Assembly (NCBI GenBank): GCA_030272585.1
Contig: BSYQ01000001.1
Location: 1,054,001-1,118,000, forward strand
Reading direction: 5' to 3'
DNA from: Bryopsis sp. KO-2023
Lineage: Eukaryota; Chlorophyta; Ulvophyceae; Bryopsidales; Bryopsidaceae
Length of the DNA: 64,000 bases
The notes under the pieces are model-generated. The model did no database searches and was not told the origin of the DNA. It saw only the letters and a list, made by a program, of their open reading frames with translations. Both the position numbers and the translations under genes were made by a program. Positions 1-11,844 of this stretch are shown in pieces. How positions within the stretch are numbered: position 1 is the stretch's first letter; the number at the start of each line of letters is the position of its first letter.

Positions 1-95
1 ACACAGAACCTGGATCGATAGAGCAAGGGTTGAGCAGTGGTGGACGGTGAATTGGAATTCTGGAGGGTCCGTGAAGGAACACACCTGTGGTTGAA

Positions 96-1106
96 ATGGA
101 TTCACTCAGCAATGGTGCTCGTGGTGGTGTGTTGGGAGGACGGATCGCCGCCATCGCTGTGGCGATCCTCGTCTTGGCGGCGACGGTCGACGCTCGATTC
201 TTGAGGGCCTTCCAAGTTCCAGAGAGTAGGGGTGTTCACAGCGACGGCGTTTTGAACTACCCGATCTCCAGGTGAGGGTCGGAAACTTCGACGCGTCGGC
301 TCCGCCTTCAGGCCAAGGTTGGCAGGCCCCTGTGTCGTGCAATTGGAATTTCAACACCACCTGTTTGAGATCAGCGAATGGACTGCGCATTCTTAGAAAG
401 TGGAACACTTGAGAGATTGTGAAATCAGACCCCGGCAGGCAAGGAATATCAACGTTGAGCTCTTCTTCGCTGCAGAGACATGGGTTACAATGGCGACTGG
501 AACGTTTTACGGGAGGAGCACGGGCCCCAAGTAATTCCTGAGGATGGTTATCTGCGATACACCGAGGAAGATTCAACCGGGGACGATGGTTGGGTGTTCG
601 TAGATCTTGACCCTATGCTGGACAGCAGCGGGTCTTCGCTAACGTTCAAGCTCCGCTTGAACTCCATGTCGGGAGAGGAGGTACAATTCACCGTCCTTGC
701 CAATCTTGTTTTGCGGATCAGGGACGGAGGTAGCTACGCTGAATGGGCGAGATGGAATGGCCAAGGGTTTGAAAAACTCGCGGACAGTGGAATTCGACCA
801 GGTGATCAATGGCATCAAATTCTGGTGCACATGTCGCCGAATGGGTTTACGTTAGCCGAAAACGGCGAGGACCTATTCCACTTGGAGAAGCAGCTCTACG
901 GCGGGATCGACAACACTTTCCACATGAGCGTGGTGGCGGCGGGCACCAGCGTGTCGATGGATTTGTCGGACATCAGTGCTACTCCACCCGATTGGAAGAT
1001 GCGCTTGAGAGAGGGCCTTTTGGGAGGCCAGAACCCAGGGAGCAATCAGGGGTTCTTTGGGTGGGGAGGCCAGAACCCAGGAAGCAATCATGCATTCTTT
1101 GGGTGA
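96..1106 (+). CDS. Secreted LamG-like (jelly-roll) protein, 268 aa, two exons
   Basis: Exons 96-271 and 476-1106 join across a GT-AG intron (donor GTGAGG, acceptor CTGCAG) and keep the frame, giving 268 residues. The start is the ATG at 96; the GTG at 87 in the same frame is not needed. Residues about 10-32 form a hydrophobic stretch ending in an ATVDA-type cleavage site, so a signal peptide is likely. The body alternates polar and hydrophobic strands and contains GDDGWVFVDLD, GSYAEWARWNG and GDQWHQILVHM, a pattern seen in concanavalin/laminin-G-like sugar-binding folds; that fold call is inference. The C terminus holds two copies of a short GGQNPGSN-FFGW motif. No catalytic motif is visible. 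It is probably extracellular or in the cell covering. Confidence 0.6.
1022..1105 (+). repeat. Two tandem 42-bp units inside the C-terminal coding region
   Basis: Units 1022-1063 and 1064-1105 differ at only a few bases and each encode 14 residues beginning GGQNPGSN. The period is a multiple of three, so copy number can change without shifting the frame. The array ends at the stop codon of the secreted protein. Confidence 0.85.
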
Positions 1107-2492
1107 GACTATTTTTCGATCGAAAGATATCTTTCGCTTCGAATAAAGAAAACCGAAACATGTCAGCAATCCAGTGGTCCAGGGACCGTGCATGGTTTGC
1201 AGGATAGCTTGATAAACCCACATCCAAGGGATTGATGTGTGTTATTGAGCGAAAATTGGAAGCTTCTTTGATTGGCCTTTCTTGTATATTTAGCATTTGG
1301 TCACCAATAATGAAGAGTTTCTCAAATGTGGGATTTATGTTTTGTTTTTTTCCCCAAAAAATCTCTTCGGCTAAGGATTTCCGTCCGAAACAACACAGAG
1401 TCCTGATCGCTTGGAATTCTCATAAGTTCCAGTTGAGAGGACGTCAAAAAATAAAGGAGCAATATTTATTGCTTGCCTTTTTTTGCCTATCCCCTCTTGT
1501 TTTCGAGAGGTATTGACTGCATTGCATATGTTGGATAAGGAGTTCTAGACGACTCCTCTGAAATGATATCAGTGTTCAGTGGGACAAAAATAACCCCTCA
1601 ACAGGGGTGAGGATTTTCAATTATCTCACCATTGCTGTTAAGGTTTGTAAGAGCCCTCTGTTTTAACTTTTAAATATTTGATCAATGGTGCGGTGAGGCT
1701 GTGTTAGAATTTTGATGCAATATCCTCAATGTTCTGATATTCATCATTCATGTCTGGGATTCTCAACACTATCAAGCCAACATATCCATTAAATGCCATA
1801 TTTGGGCATGGAGTTCATGAGAGAATGAATGTCATTTCTATTAATAGAGAACAGAGCAATGCCCTGAGGAAAAAGAAGAAGAAGAAACCAGCCCATTCTT
1901 TAATGGAAAAAGAATGGGCTGGTTTCTTCTTCTTCTTTGTCCTCAACCCTTAAAGCACATGCATCAAACCACCACAGCAAATTATTTAAACAGAGTTTCT
2001 CCTATAATAATTCCCTCCCCTTTTCAAAACACATCTTGGTCAACATCAGCTGTACTTTAAAAAAAATAAAAAATAGGTAACTCACTGGTACATTGGAATA
2101 AATGCAAGAAATACATTTACTCTTCTCACTTAGAAGTGTGCCTCAATATTCAAGGGGTTGAAAGCTTAAGCAAGGAATGGTGAAGCAGTTCTTCTATGCT
2201 TGTTTGTTGGGAGGACTCATTGATTGAATGGGCAGGTTCTGGGATTGCCTCCACAGTGTGGTTTCGAGTTTGGGTTGTGCAGAGCGAAAAAGAAAACGTT
2301 CTTCCATCTCGCCTTTCGAATACTGCAGCAAATCCAGCATGTCCAGTTGATTCCTTGAATTGACATGGATGTGAAAGTTTCACATCCCGTCTTCTCTGTT
2401 GATACTTTGAAAATAACTGGAGGTGGCGCAAGCGAAGGGGTCGTGTGTGTTCTGTCCACGCCGTGTATAGACATCCCGCAACTTCGCTCGAA
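1107..2492. other. Intergenic region, AT-rich, with one long hairpin
   Basis: The region contains the 3' flank of the secreted-protein gene and the 5' flank of the membrane-protein gene. Apart from the inverted repeat at 1865-1945 I see only short AT-rich frames without domain signal. No RNA gene was recognised. Confidence 0.5.
1865..1945. repeat. Near-perfect 37-bp inverted repeat with 7-nt loop
   Basis: The left arm 1865-1901 and right arm 1909-1945 are reverse complements with a single mismatch, separated by seven bases. The outer part is a purine (GAA) run facing a pyrimidine (TTC) run; the inner part pairs CCAGCCCATTCTTT with its complement, so the pairing is not only low complexity. 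It could be a small-RNA precursor, a transcribed hairpin near a 3' end, or a foldback (MITE-like) insertion. Confidence 0.85.
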
Positions 2493-3827
2493 ATGGCGTT
2501 CGTTGAGGGAACGCGAGCTGCGCTGGAGTCTAGCGCAGGTCCGCCAACCACTTACCAAGGCTGGGAGTTGCCTCCTCCTGGGCGTCACGACATGCTGCCG
2601 TTTTCCTTGACGTTTACCGATTCCAGGACGGAGGGAGAATTCGAGACGTTGTGGAGGCGCGAGGCAGTTGCGCGCGACCGGGACTTCCTGGGAGTGTTAG
2701 AAGTCTTCACCGGTTTGGCGATGGTGCGGGTCCTTCTGCAGGGGGCGGGGTGGGAATACATATTGGCGATCGGGGTGGCCTTGGTGTTGGTGTTGACGAG
2801 CCACGGAATCAGGCGGGTGTTGGGAGATAATGGAGTGTCGCGGTGGCGGGTCACCATCGTTATGATCGAAAGGTAGTTTTCCATGACAAATCTCCTGGGG
2901 AGCGATGCATCGATTTGCACCACCCCAATCCGATGCACGTGCTATCTTCTCCGGCACCAGCAGCTTGCTGGAACACTTCTCGTGCAGAGGAAGTGCTGGT
3001 AAAGATCAGTTTTCCAAAAAATTGTTTTTGAATGTCAAAGAAATTTTAGTGATGTCCCTTCTGGGCCTGTTGGGGGAATTCTGGGTGCCAGTCTGCAGTG
3101 AAAAAGCTTACGTTGATTTGCTGGATGATAACATTCCACTGGATTGCCAAATTTCCCGTTCGTCCATCTTTTTCCAGCATGAAATCGTGCTCGCAGGTCG
3201 ATCGCCACCATCCTGCACAGTTACTCCGCTGTGCGACTGGGAAGAATCCATGACGCCTCCTGGTTCGAGTTTCTGATGCTTTTCTTGAACATCAGCGGCA
3301 TCGCCACCCAAACCACCACCGCATTGGGTTTGGGGCTGAAGTTCCTGTATTTCCCTCTTCATTTTCTGGGGATCCTGTGGTATTTTTTCTTCTTTGCAAA
3401 CGATACGTGCACCATCATCATGCAAGAGTCCATCAGTGAGACCCTGGTTACGATCGTGGATTTCATTTCCAAGTGCTGCTCTCTTGTCTTGGGCTGCTGG
3501 GGTCCACCACAGTCATTCACCACAGACCATCAGGAGTACTACCCATGCCAGCACCTGTTCGTCGGCTTGCACTTGATATTCGGGCTGTGTTTGACTGGAT
3601 TTGTGATATGGGAAATGGAACGGAGGGGCAGGGAGCGATTTCTTGCAGAGAAAGCGGCGAGAGGGGAATCGATTGATCAAAAATTGCCCCCATTGTTTGA
3701 AAATCTGGGATATCCGGGGTGTGTGGCGGTCAGTGTTCTTGTGCCTCCTTTCTTCGTATCAATTGTTTGGTTCGTCGGAGGTGCAAGCGGGAATTTGATC
3801 GCCAGATATGGGTTAAAACTGTTGTAG
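2493..3827 (+). CDS. Multi-pass membrane protein of unknown family (exon model incomplete)
   Basis: The ATG at 2493 opens a frame running to a donor at 2873 (AG|GTAGTT). An acceptor at 2960 continues in frame with SLLEHFSCRGSAG up to a GTAAAG donor at 2999. The last part, from about 3222 to the TAG at 3825-3827, is a long hydrophobic frame. Hydrophobic segments include LGVLEVFTGLAMVRVLL and ILAIGVALVLVL in exon 1, then FLMLFLNISG, FLYFPLHFLGILWYF, LFVGLHLIFGLCLTGFVIW and VAVSVLVPPFFVSIVWFVGG. A charged loop, MERRGRERFLAEKAARG, lies between two of them. The junctions between 2999 and 3222 are unresolved; several weak splice pairs are possible. I do not recognise the family. It converges with AP4E1. 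Confidence 0.5.
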
Positions 3828-4602
3828 TGTTTATTTTGATTTTTTCCAGCGAGGACACACAAGTGTTAGAGGAGTGCAGTTTCACCAATCGTTACAATGC
3901 TATATTCTGGGGGGGGGTTCTTGCACTTCTGGATTGCATCTTGCGAATGCTGGGTCATTGGAGCTGTTGACCAGCGCTGTGCAATTGGGAGTGGTGGATG
4001 CGTTTATCAGTAGTAAATCAGCAGTCCTGTTGAGGGTTGATTTCGAAAGAGATACTTACACTTTTCCCATGCTCAGGTGGCAATATTGGATCTGGGTTGA
4101 AAGTATGATATTCTCTTCTTCCACGTCGTTTCTCCAGAAAGAGAGATTTCGTTTATTGGGTTTGATCTTTCGGTAACCTTCATGGTTGTGAAGGGGGGGA
4201 ATATTTTCTACACCAGGGGGGTGAATGAAACTTTGGACAAAAACACGACTGAACAAGATTTCATAGCTGCTGGGACTGCTTTTATTATGTTTTATTGTAT
4301 GACTGGAAAAAGCTTACAAGCCTTTTTTTTCAATGTGTGCCCAATCGTATGGACCATGTCCAGCTTCAAGGTGGTGTTCGGCATGGAGGTTGGGGTGTGT
4401 GGAGCACGATGTATATGCTACAGATCCAAATAATATCTACCCCCACAAATCGAGGCAACCCTGTCCTTTACAATTGGATGTTTCAAATAATCAATGCACA
4501 CAAAAGCCATTCCGGCATTTTTTTCTCCTTCTTTTCCCCTTGCCCCCTGACCACACAAAAGCTGCCAAAAAAGTACAAAACCAAGACAATCACCACTGAC
4601 CT
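3828..4602. other. Convergent 3' region between the membrane protein and AP4E1
   Basis: Short open stretches occur in two forward frames (about 3850-4170 and 4182-4433) and could be alternative or additional 3' exons of the membrane-protein gene. They carry no recognisable domain, and a poly-G run at 3911 makes base-call errors possible. Otherwise it is the shared 3' flank of two convergent genes. Confidence 0.4.
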
Positions 4603-7600
4603 TCACCCAAGCAAATCCCCGAATGGATCTTCTTTCTTAACTTGTTTCCCTAGCTTAATGCCCTCCACCCCCCCGATTGGATCACTAACTGGATTACTTG
4701 GAGCTAAACCCCCACTTACCATCCCCATACCGAATCCCAAACCTTGAGATGGGTCTGCACCGCCCCCAGGTTGTACAGAAGCCCCTCCCATTACATTCCC
4801 TTGTGGCTGAGCGACACCCATTCCCCCGCCCATCATATTTCCCCCCATTAAATTCATCATGCCTGGATTGCCCCCCATGGCCATTTGAGGAGCAGGGAAT
4901 TGAGGCTGATGAGTTTGCATGAAGCTCCCAACGCCAGAGGGAGTCGGTGTATTCCCATACAACGCATCCAGGTCGATGGCAGGACGTTTCTCTTCTGTAG
5001 TAGATGTTGTTGGGGCTGGCCCTGCTTCGAGCCCACCGAGCAAATCCACTCCAGAGAAAGGATCTGCAAAACAAGACACCCATCAGCCTATCCAAATTCT
5101 GTTGGTCACCAAGTAAGCACTGCACCTGGCGATCCATGGGAAAACATCTGGAACATGTATGTACTTTAGTAAGTACACACTTTCATTTCTCTTTTCTGCT
5201 GACCAGCTTCAGTCAGCGAAGGCCAGTATCCATCAAGAACCCCCCCCCCAAACTGAAAAGCTCTGTAGAAGCTGTGGAAATGGGTTACAGCACACACCTG
5301 CTGTGGATGATGATGGAGCAGGGGCTGGACCAGGGTCCCCCATATCCAACAAATCAAAGTCGCCCCCAGCAGACGTCGCTGCAGGCCGAGATGATGCTGC
5401 TGGTGCTGCTGCTGCTGCTGTGGGAATTACGCTGGCCTTGGGTGGAGCCACACTGCCATTGTTCCTAAATCTGTCGAAAAAACCAAAAAAGTCCATTTAT
5501 AACATGTGAAAATAGACCATCTCGCGGTTCGGTCGGATAACGTTGAGATGTGGGCCCACACCCACTCCTCTGAAGTTTTCAGTCTGTGCGTCACAGAGAA
5601 TATCTATACACGTATAGTCCCTATCTACTGGTGGTTCCAATGCACCTGCTTGTTCTTGTGGATTTTGAATCCCCAAAGAGAGAAGCTTTGAGGCGATCCC
5701 GGTCAGACAATTCTTCATGCACAGAGTCGCTGGTCAAACCGAGGCTGTCAAATTCACTTGTGGGGGCTTCAACAGGTGGTGCTTCGGCAGCAGGTGGCGG
5801 TTGGCTCATGTGACTTTCCGAAGGAGCAAATGTCGCTGGTCCCCACCTGAACAGGAAAAAAAATGGCAAATAATGAGTTGTAGAATCCCCCCGATCACGA
5901 ACACAAAAGCAGCCCAAAAGAACATCAGAGAAATTTCTTTTCGTTTTTTGTTTCATTTTTTTGGATACGCATTTCGTTCCGTTTTTTTGGAAAAAACAAT
6001 TTTGGCTGACAGTCACCACTTCTACCTGCGAGTCTTTGTTGGATTCAAAGAAAGCTGAGGCCCTGTTGATGCTGCCGCAAGTGGTGCAGGGGGGAAAATA
6101 CTTCCTGGATCCACACTCATATCCAGGTTGCTGACAGCTCCCCCTCCAACATCAGGGGGAGTCGGTGTCGAATAAGCTTCGTACTTCAAAGAACCTGCCC
6201 ATTCACATGAAATCCGGTGCTCATCACAAACCATTTTTCAACCGACACTTCAGGATTGCATGGCACCACTGGATGTTTGGACTGGCATTACAACAGCTCT
6301 TTTAATATATTAGGCTGTCCTGACCTGGAAACCCCCATGAAAAAACAAAAACAAAAAAACTTACCAACATCCACAGCTTCAGCTGGTCCAGCAGTCCCTG
6401 CACCATGCCGATGGTCCTCAGCTATGTAAGGAGCGGCACCATTCTGCAGTGCCTGATCGACATAGCCCTGGAGGAATGACACCGATTCGATTGCTGGCAT
6501 GTCACCCTCCAGATCTTCACAAGATGCATCCTTGGGGAGCACCATCGACATCAGCTGTCGAGCACTGTGAAAATCCAAGCAAGACGTACTGTTTAGTCAC
6601 CGACCCACCCACAGATTTCCAGACACCAGAAAAGGAGGAGAAAATAAAATCCGACAACATTAAAGCAGTTTCTGTCGACATATTAGCACCGCATATTAGG
6701 GAAGGGCAATGGTTGAATGCCACATGTGGTCACCTCATCATGGCCTGGAGCTCCAATGCCCGCTGTTGAAGCTCAGTGGATTTTGACGATGCAGCTTTTC
6801 TGATAAATTCCTCTGCATCCGGGGTCAAAGAACATCCCGATTGGGCACACACTTTGGACACAGCTGTCAAAAGAAAACCTTTCAAAGACTCTGTGCAGTT
6901 GTTTAAGTGTATCAACCCACACACACTGTCCATGACATCCTCGGGACTTCTTGTGAGACAGCCGTATTCACCCAGCACCCAACAGATGACCTGAAACGAC
7001 AAAAACAAGCACTGTTTTCGATCTGTAGGTATCAACGAGGGCCAGTAGAGGAGAGAACGTTGGTTGCTATACAAGAAAAGGGAGGTCTGGATGACAGTCA
7101 TGCAGGGAGGTCCGGATGACAGTCATACAGGGAAGTCCAGATGACAGTCATGCAGGCTCTTCTATTTCTCACCCCTGTCCTATCCAAAATATCACAGAGA
7201 CGAGTGTACATCAAACATTTCCTCAATATCGAGCAAATGTCACCTGTAGGAGCACTTCTGGGAGTTTCGGCTCTTCCAATGCCTTCAGAAACACTTGAAC
7301 GGCTTTCTTGTGCACATCGGTTTCCTGCTCTGCAATCAACCTCATCAGGCTGTGTGAAACCTTGGGATCCACAGCCTCTCCGGCCACCAAAAACATCTCG
7401 ACCATGGTTTCGATGTACCATTGCGTGTCCGGAGCGTATCTTTCTGACAATTCACTGACCCGCGAGCAAATGTCTCTTTGGATGTGCTCGTCTGGGCATG
7501 ACCCCAGAAAGGCAATCAACTTCTCCACCACAATCTGCACAAAATGAAAACAGAAAGAAGAGTTGAAAACACCCCTTTCGGCATTGAATCTCACTGATGT

Positions 7601-10586
7601 TCACCACATTCTGCGATTCCATTCAAATTGAGCTTTCGGTAGTGGAGCTTAGGGGGCCTCACTCTTTTTTTGAATGCAATACCTCACCCCATTTTTTGTA
7701 ACTTTTCACAGCAGCAGAAGGTAAGTCCATATTTCGTATAAGAACCAATTCCCCCAAAAATTCCCCCCTTCCCCCCCCCCCCCCAATTGTTTTTAGAGAT
7801 TTCTTTGAAACGCACCTCCACGTTATTTGGTTTGGTCATTTTCACCAAAAGGTTCAATGTTTTGAGCTTCAAGGTGTCATCTGGGTCCTCTAAGCAGTCC
7901 ATAACTGCTGCCTGGTGGTCTTGTGCTTGCTTGGGATTAATTCTGACAATGCCCCCTAGCGTGTCGATCCCCATGTACTTCAAATTGTGGGAATTATCTG
8001 GCTTCAAAAACCCTGTGATCGTCCGGGCAGCTGCAACAGAAAACACAATATTTTTATTCATACAACAAATCACAACAGGTTTTTCATGCCCATTGCTGTT
8101 TGAATGGGACGCTCTTTGACTGGAAACAAACACAGAGATTATATGCCTGATGATGATTGAATTTCACCTCCCCCCCCCCCCCCTCAAAAAAAAAAAAAAA
8201 GTTCCGATGTCGGTACAAATTTTTATTCATGTATAACCATGAATGACAACTCAAGGGCCCACCTGCTTCCAAGAGCTGAGGATCAGGACTGACAGTGGTG
8301 ATGGTGCGAACGCATTCGTACAGCACAGCATGACCTATCGTGTTTCTCATGTTGGACTGCCGCAACACGGTCAGCAAAATGTTCCGCATGTTTTCTGTCG
8401 ACGGCTTATCCCCAGCACCAAGCTGCCCAAGTATCTTTAAAATTCGTGTCTGGAGAAAACAAATCCACATGTCTCAACGAAGCCATTACACATCAGCGCA
8501 AAGAGAAAAAAAACAAGCTGTGGAATAAAAAATCATTAACGTGCGTTGTTTTTCGAGGGTTTTGTGGAAAAAAAACTAAATTTTCTGCGGGATGATTTAG
8601 ATCTCAGGATGCAAGGGTCCGATTATAATTCATAATCTTTTCTGGTTGATGACTGAGAATCGAAATTGGAGGATTTTTTTTTATTATTTTTTTTCACGGG
8701 GGGTTCATGAGAAGCAAATTTCGACAACCAGCCACTCACCTGAATAAAAGGAGCAGGGACATGATGATACTCATATGATTTGTTCAATCTGTGCTCGCAA
8801 ACCTGGTGAACATCCACAAAACTCCATCAAGGCTATCACAGCGGGAAACTCATGCACAGCGAGCATCATCAAGAGCATGACTAAACTCTCGGAGGGGATG
8901 CACAATTCATGCACTCAATTTTCACTAGATTTTTACTCGTCCCGGTGATGCTGGGGAAGTTCGTTCATTACCTGTTTCAAAATGGATATGAGACTGGGAA
9001 TCAGATTTCTGAATGGTGCAGCATTCGCTTTGACCATTTCGTATAGCGCACAAGTGGTTGCTGCCATCACAGAGGGATCCTGATAACAACAGCCAAAAAC
9101 AAAAAGTTTCAAAACCCGCGGCTCCAATGATTTTCGGAATCCTCTGAAGAGTGACACATATCCATATCCTTCAAATCCTTGCATGGATTCCCAATTTTAA
9201 CTCAGGCCGAACAGACAAAATCCATGAAATTTTGGTCTGAACATGTTGATATTATTCTAACCGTGGCAGGTTTATTTCTCCGATTGAAAAAAAACGACAC
9301 ATCAAAGCCTCCTGTAGGTTGAGAGGAAATTTCCTACTCATTTTCAGGCACTTTGCAACCAATGCCCCAGATTGAATGTTTCAAAATAATATCAATAGAA
9401 CCAAAAGAATGCACAAAAGCAAAATTTGCATGGTGGCACCTTATCACAGAGCGACTGCCTGAGATGCCTGTCCATATCCACGCCCGCTAATGGACCTTCA
9501 GACCTCGGGTCCAAGAGGAACAATTTGTGCAAAGCCATGACAGCCTTTTTTCGCACCACCTCTTTGGGATGAGTAATGAGGCTCAGAATTTGTGGGACCA
9601 GAGCACCCACCGCATCCACATTCACAAGCTTGCATACGCATGTCAATGCCGCGCACACTGAGACATTCCACAGGAACAGTTGGTTATTACAAGTGCAACA
9701 AATGGATAGCTATTAGAAGGAGTGCTTTGCTTTTCTACATTTTTATTTTTAGAAAATGTAGAAATATATATCTACTATATTTTTCGAACCATATTTTCGA
9801 TGCAACTTTTTTTTTTCTGCAATGACTCTATCTCAGAATTATTTTTTAATTTCATTTTTCATTTTTTTTTGTATGTTATCTATTTTTTTGGGGGGGGGAA
9901 TTGCAGCCTGGCATTTCTTGCAGTGACGTGAAAGATTCTTGCGCTGGCAAGCAAACTGGAGCTATTCTCATGGAGAGGTGTTATGGTGGCAAATCAACAT
10001 ACCAATAAGGAAGTTGTCACTCTGCAGATCAGATCGCCATGTGTTCACGAGCAGCAAAATCAATTTATCCTCAGAGTCCAAAAATTGCGACACGGACAGG
10101 TAAGCAACCTGTGCAAAAGAAAAATCCCCCGATTTTATCCCCCAAAAAAATGGAAAATAAAGGATTACTGGATTGCATTCCCTCCAGCTGCTAGTTGTTT
10201 GAGGACTTGACTTGAATCTGGGGGTATTCAGAGGATGTTGAAAAAAAAGGGGATGTTTGAAGGAAAAAAGGGGCAAAAATTGATTTCCCACCAACCAGGT
10301 TCTTGTGTTTATATTTGCTTACCATTTTAGTTTGCAGCTGACTACTCCCACACCCTTGGACGGCCAAAAAGTGACCGAAGCTGGCGTCGTGGCCCAACAT
10401 CTCGAAGTAAAGCAGCTTGATCATCAAGTCTTTCGACTGTGACTTGCCATCCTTGAGTGCTGCTTTCGTCGCCTCGATACTTCTGTACAGAATTCGATCC
10501 TCTTCCGACTTTGACTTGCAGTCTCCTATGGCTCGAATCAAGCGCTCGAGATCGTCCCCAAGCCGAGAGCGAAATTTGCTCGACAT
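4603..10586 (-). CDS. AP4E1: AP-4 adaptor complex subunit epsilon, 970 aa, 14 exons
   Basis: Large subunit of the AP-4 adaptor that sorts cargo at the trans-Golgi. Minus-strand exons: 10323-10586, 10003-10108, 9440-9657, 8972-9079, 8740-8802, 8263-8449, 7816-8030, 7244-7534, 6734-6990, 6365-6564, 6026-6194, 5646-5846, 5298-5470 and 4603-5063. All junctions are GT-AG and the total, 2913 nt, is divisible by three. The adaptin trunk is recognisable by LLYFEMLGHDASFG, SHNLKYMGIDTLGG, DCLEDPDDTLK, VSHSLMRLIAE and ICWVLGEYG, all close to plant AP-4 epsilon. DASCEDLE precedes a long Pro/Gly/Met-rich linker, and the protein ends in DPFGDLLG as in the plant protein. The length is similar to plant epsilon (about 940 aa); a separate ear domain is not obvious. 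The start ATG at 10586 lies 275 bp from the divergent ABCI10 start. Confidence 0.93.
7081..7155. repeat. Three 25-bp tandem units in an AP4E1 intron
   Basis: The units at 7081, 7106 and 7131 share a GATGACAGTCATGCAG core and differ at a few positions. They lie in the intron between 6991 and 7243, so they do not affect the protein. Confidence 0.85.
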
Positions 10587-10861
10587 GGCTGGACCGCGTC
10601 GCTGTGGAGCGAGTTTGAGAGCAAAGCCAGCAAGCTAATTCTATTCACACGAAACCCGACTGTCAGAGAGATCCTGCGAAGAAGACGTTGAAAGGCTATG
10701 ATTGGAGCTGGACCTCAGCGTGGCGCAGCAGGGGTCCGTTGAATAGAATAGTCAACACGCTTTGGACATAAGATCCCTCGCGGGGTATTGCTGTCTTACC
10801 GTTACGACCCTCCACGGTCGTCCCCTCGAGTTCGCAAAAGCGTGTGTTTCTCACCGAGACT
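10587..10861. promoter_or_regulatory. Shared divergent promoter region AP4E1 / ABCI10
   Basis: The interval between the two start codons is about 275 bp and has no open frame of its own, so both promoters and 5' UTRs must lie here (or within the first intron of ABCI10). I see no convincing TATA element. Confidence 0.5.
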
Positions 10862-11844
10862 ATGGGGCACCTTATTTCTGCTGCGTTCGACACCCGAACG
10901 ATGCCAAATTTGGGGTCGAGTACGTAATCCTGTTTTTCCTCTCAACTTTTTGGCTCCAATTCATTTCGCTCTGTTCTGTGCAACATCCACAGAAGTCCAG
11001 CCCCTTCATGCACTTTGACCGCGCGAGGAGCACGCGGGTCCAAAACCAAGCAGCCGTATCAGTTCGTAACCTACGGTTATCGCTGGGGCGAGGCAACAAA
11101 GCAAAAGAGGTGTTGCGGGGAGTGAATCTCAGCCTCAAACCCGGGAAGCTTCATTTTCTGCTGGGGGCGAACGGATGTGGGAAGTCGACGTTGCTGAGGA
11201 CTATAGCCGGGCTGTACGAGCAGGACTCAGGCGAAGTTTCGGCTGAAGGGCCTATTGGTTTCGTATTCCAGAATCCCGATCACCAGGTGGTCTTGCCCAC
11301 CGTCGCTGCTGATGTAGCGTTCAGTCTGGGCTCGAAGAATATGGAGGAATCTGAGGTCAAGGCGATGGTTACGCAAGCGCTGGAGGCGGTGGGCTTATTA
11401 GATTTCATGAACTCGTCGATGGGCACGTTGTCTGGTGGGCAAAAGCAGCGCGTGGCGATAGCCGGAGCGTTGGTTTCCAAGCCCAAACTTCTGCTGCTTG
11501 ACGAGCTGACGACTTTCATAGATCGCGAGGATCAAGAGAGGGTGTTGAGAAGCGTCAAAGACGTCGTGGAGAACGACCCTGAAGTGACGGCTATATGGGT
11601 TACTCACAGGTAAGTTTACGCAGCCATATTGTCTGCTATGAGTTCCTGGAAAAGTGAGAATGGGAAGTGAAGTATGACGCTTGCACCTTCAAGTCCTCTT
11701 AACATGACTCCGGCGTGTTGGTTTAGGCTGCAGGAGTTGGCCTACGCCGACACAGCGACCTACATGGACCGGGGGGAGGTGGTGCTTTCAGGGACACCCC
11801 AGGAGGCAAAATATTTTGTCAGAATGTTGGGGGCTAACGTTTGA
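10862..11844 (+). CDS. ABCI10: ABCI10-type plastid ABC transporter ATPase (ECF/CbiO-like), 262 aa
   Basis: Soluble ATP-binding subunit resembling the energy-coupling-factor ATPases of prokaryotes; plant ABCI10 acts at the chloroplast envelope. Proposed exons are 10862-10923, 11001-11609 and 11727-11844, which join to 789 nt in frame. Exon 1 is the least certain part: it supplies a short transit-peptide-like leader, and the alternative first ATG is at 11008. Motifs in order: Walker A GANGCGKST, Q-loop VFQNPDH followed by QVVLPTVAADVAF, ABC signature LSGGQKQRVAIAGAL, Walker B LLLLDELTT and H-loop WVTHR. The FQNPDHQVV, LLLDELTTF and WVTHRLQEL blocks match plant ABCI10 closely. All residues needed for ATP hydrolysis are present. 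Confidence 0.87.
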
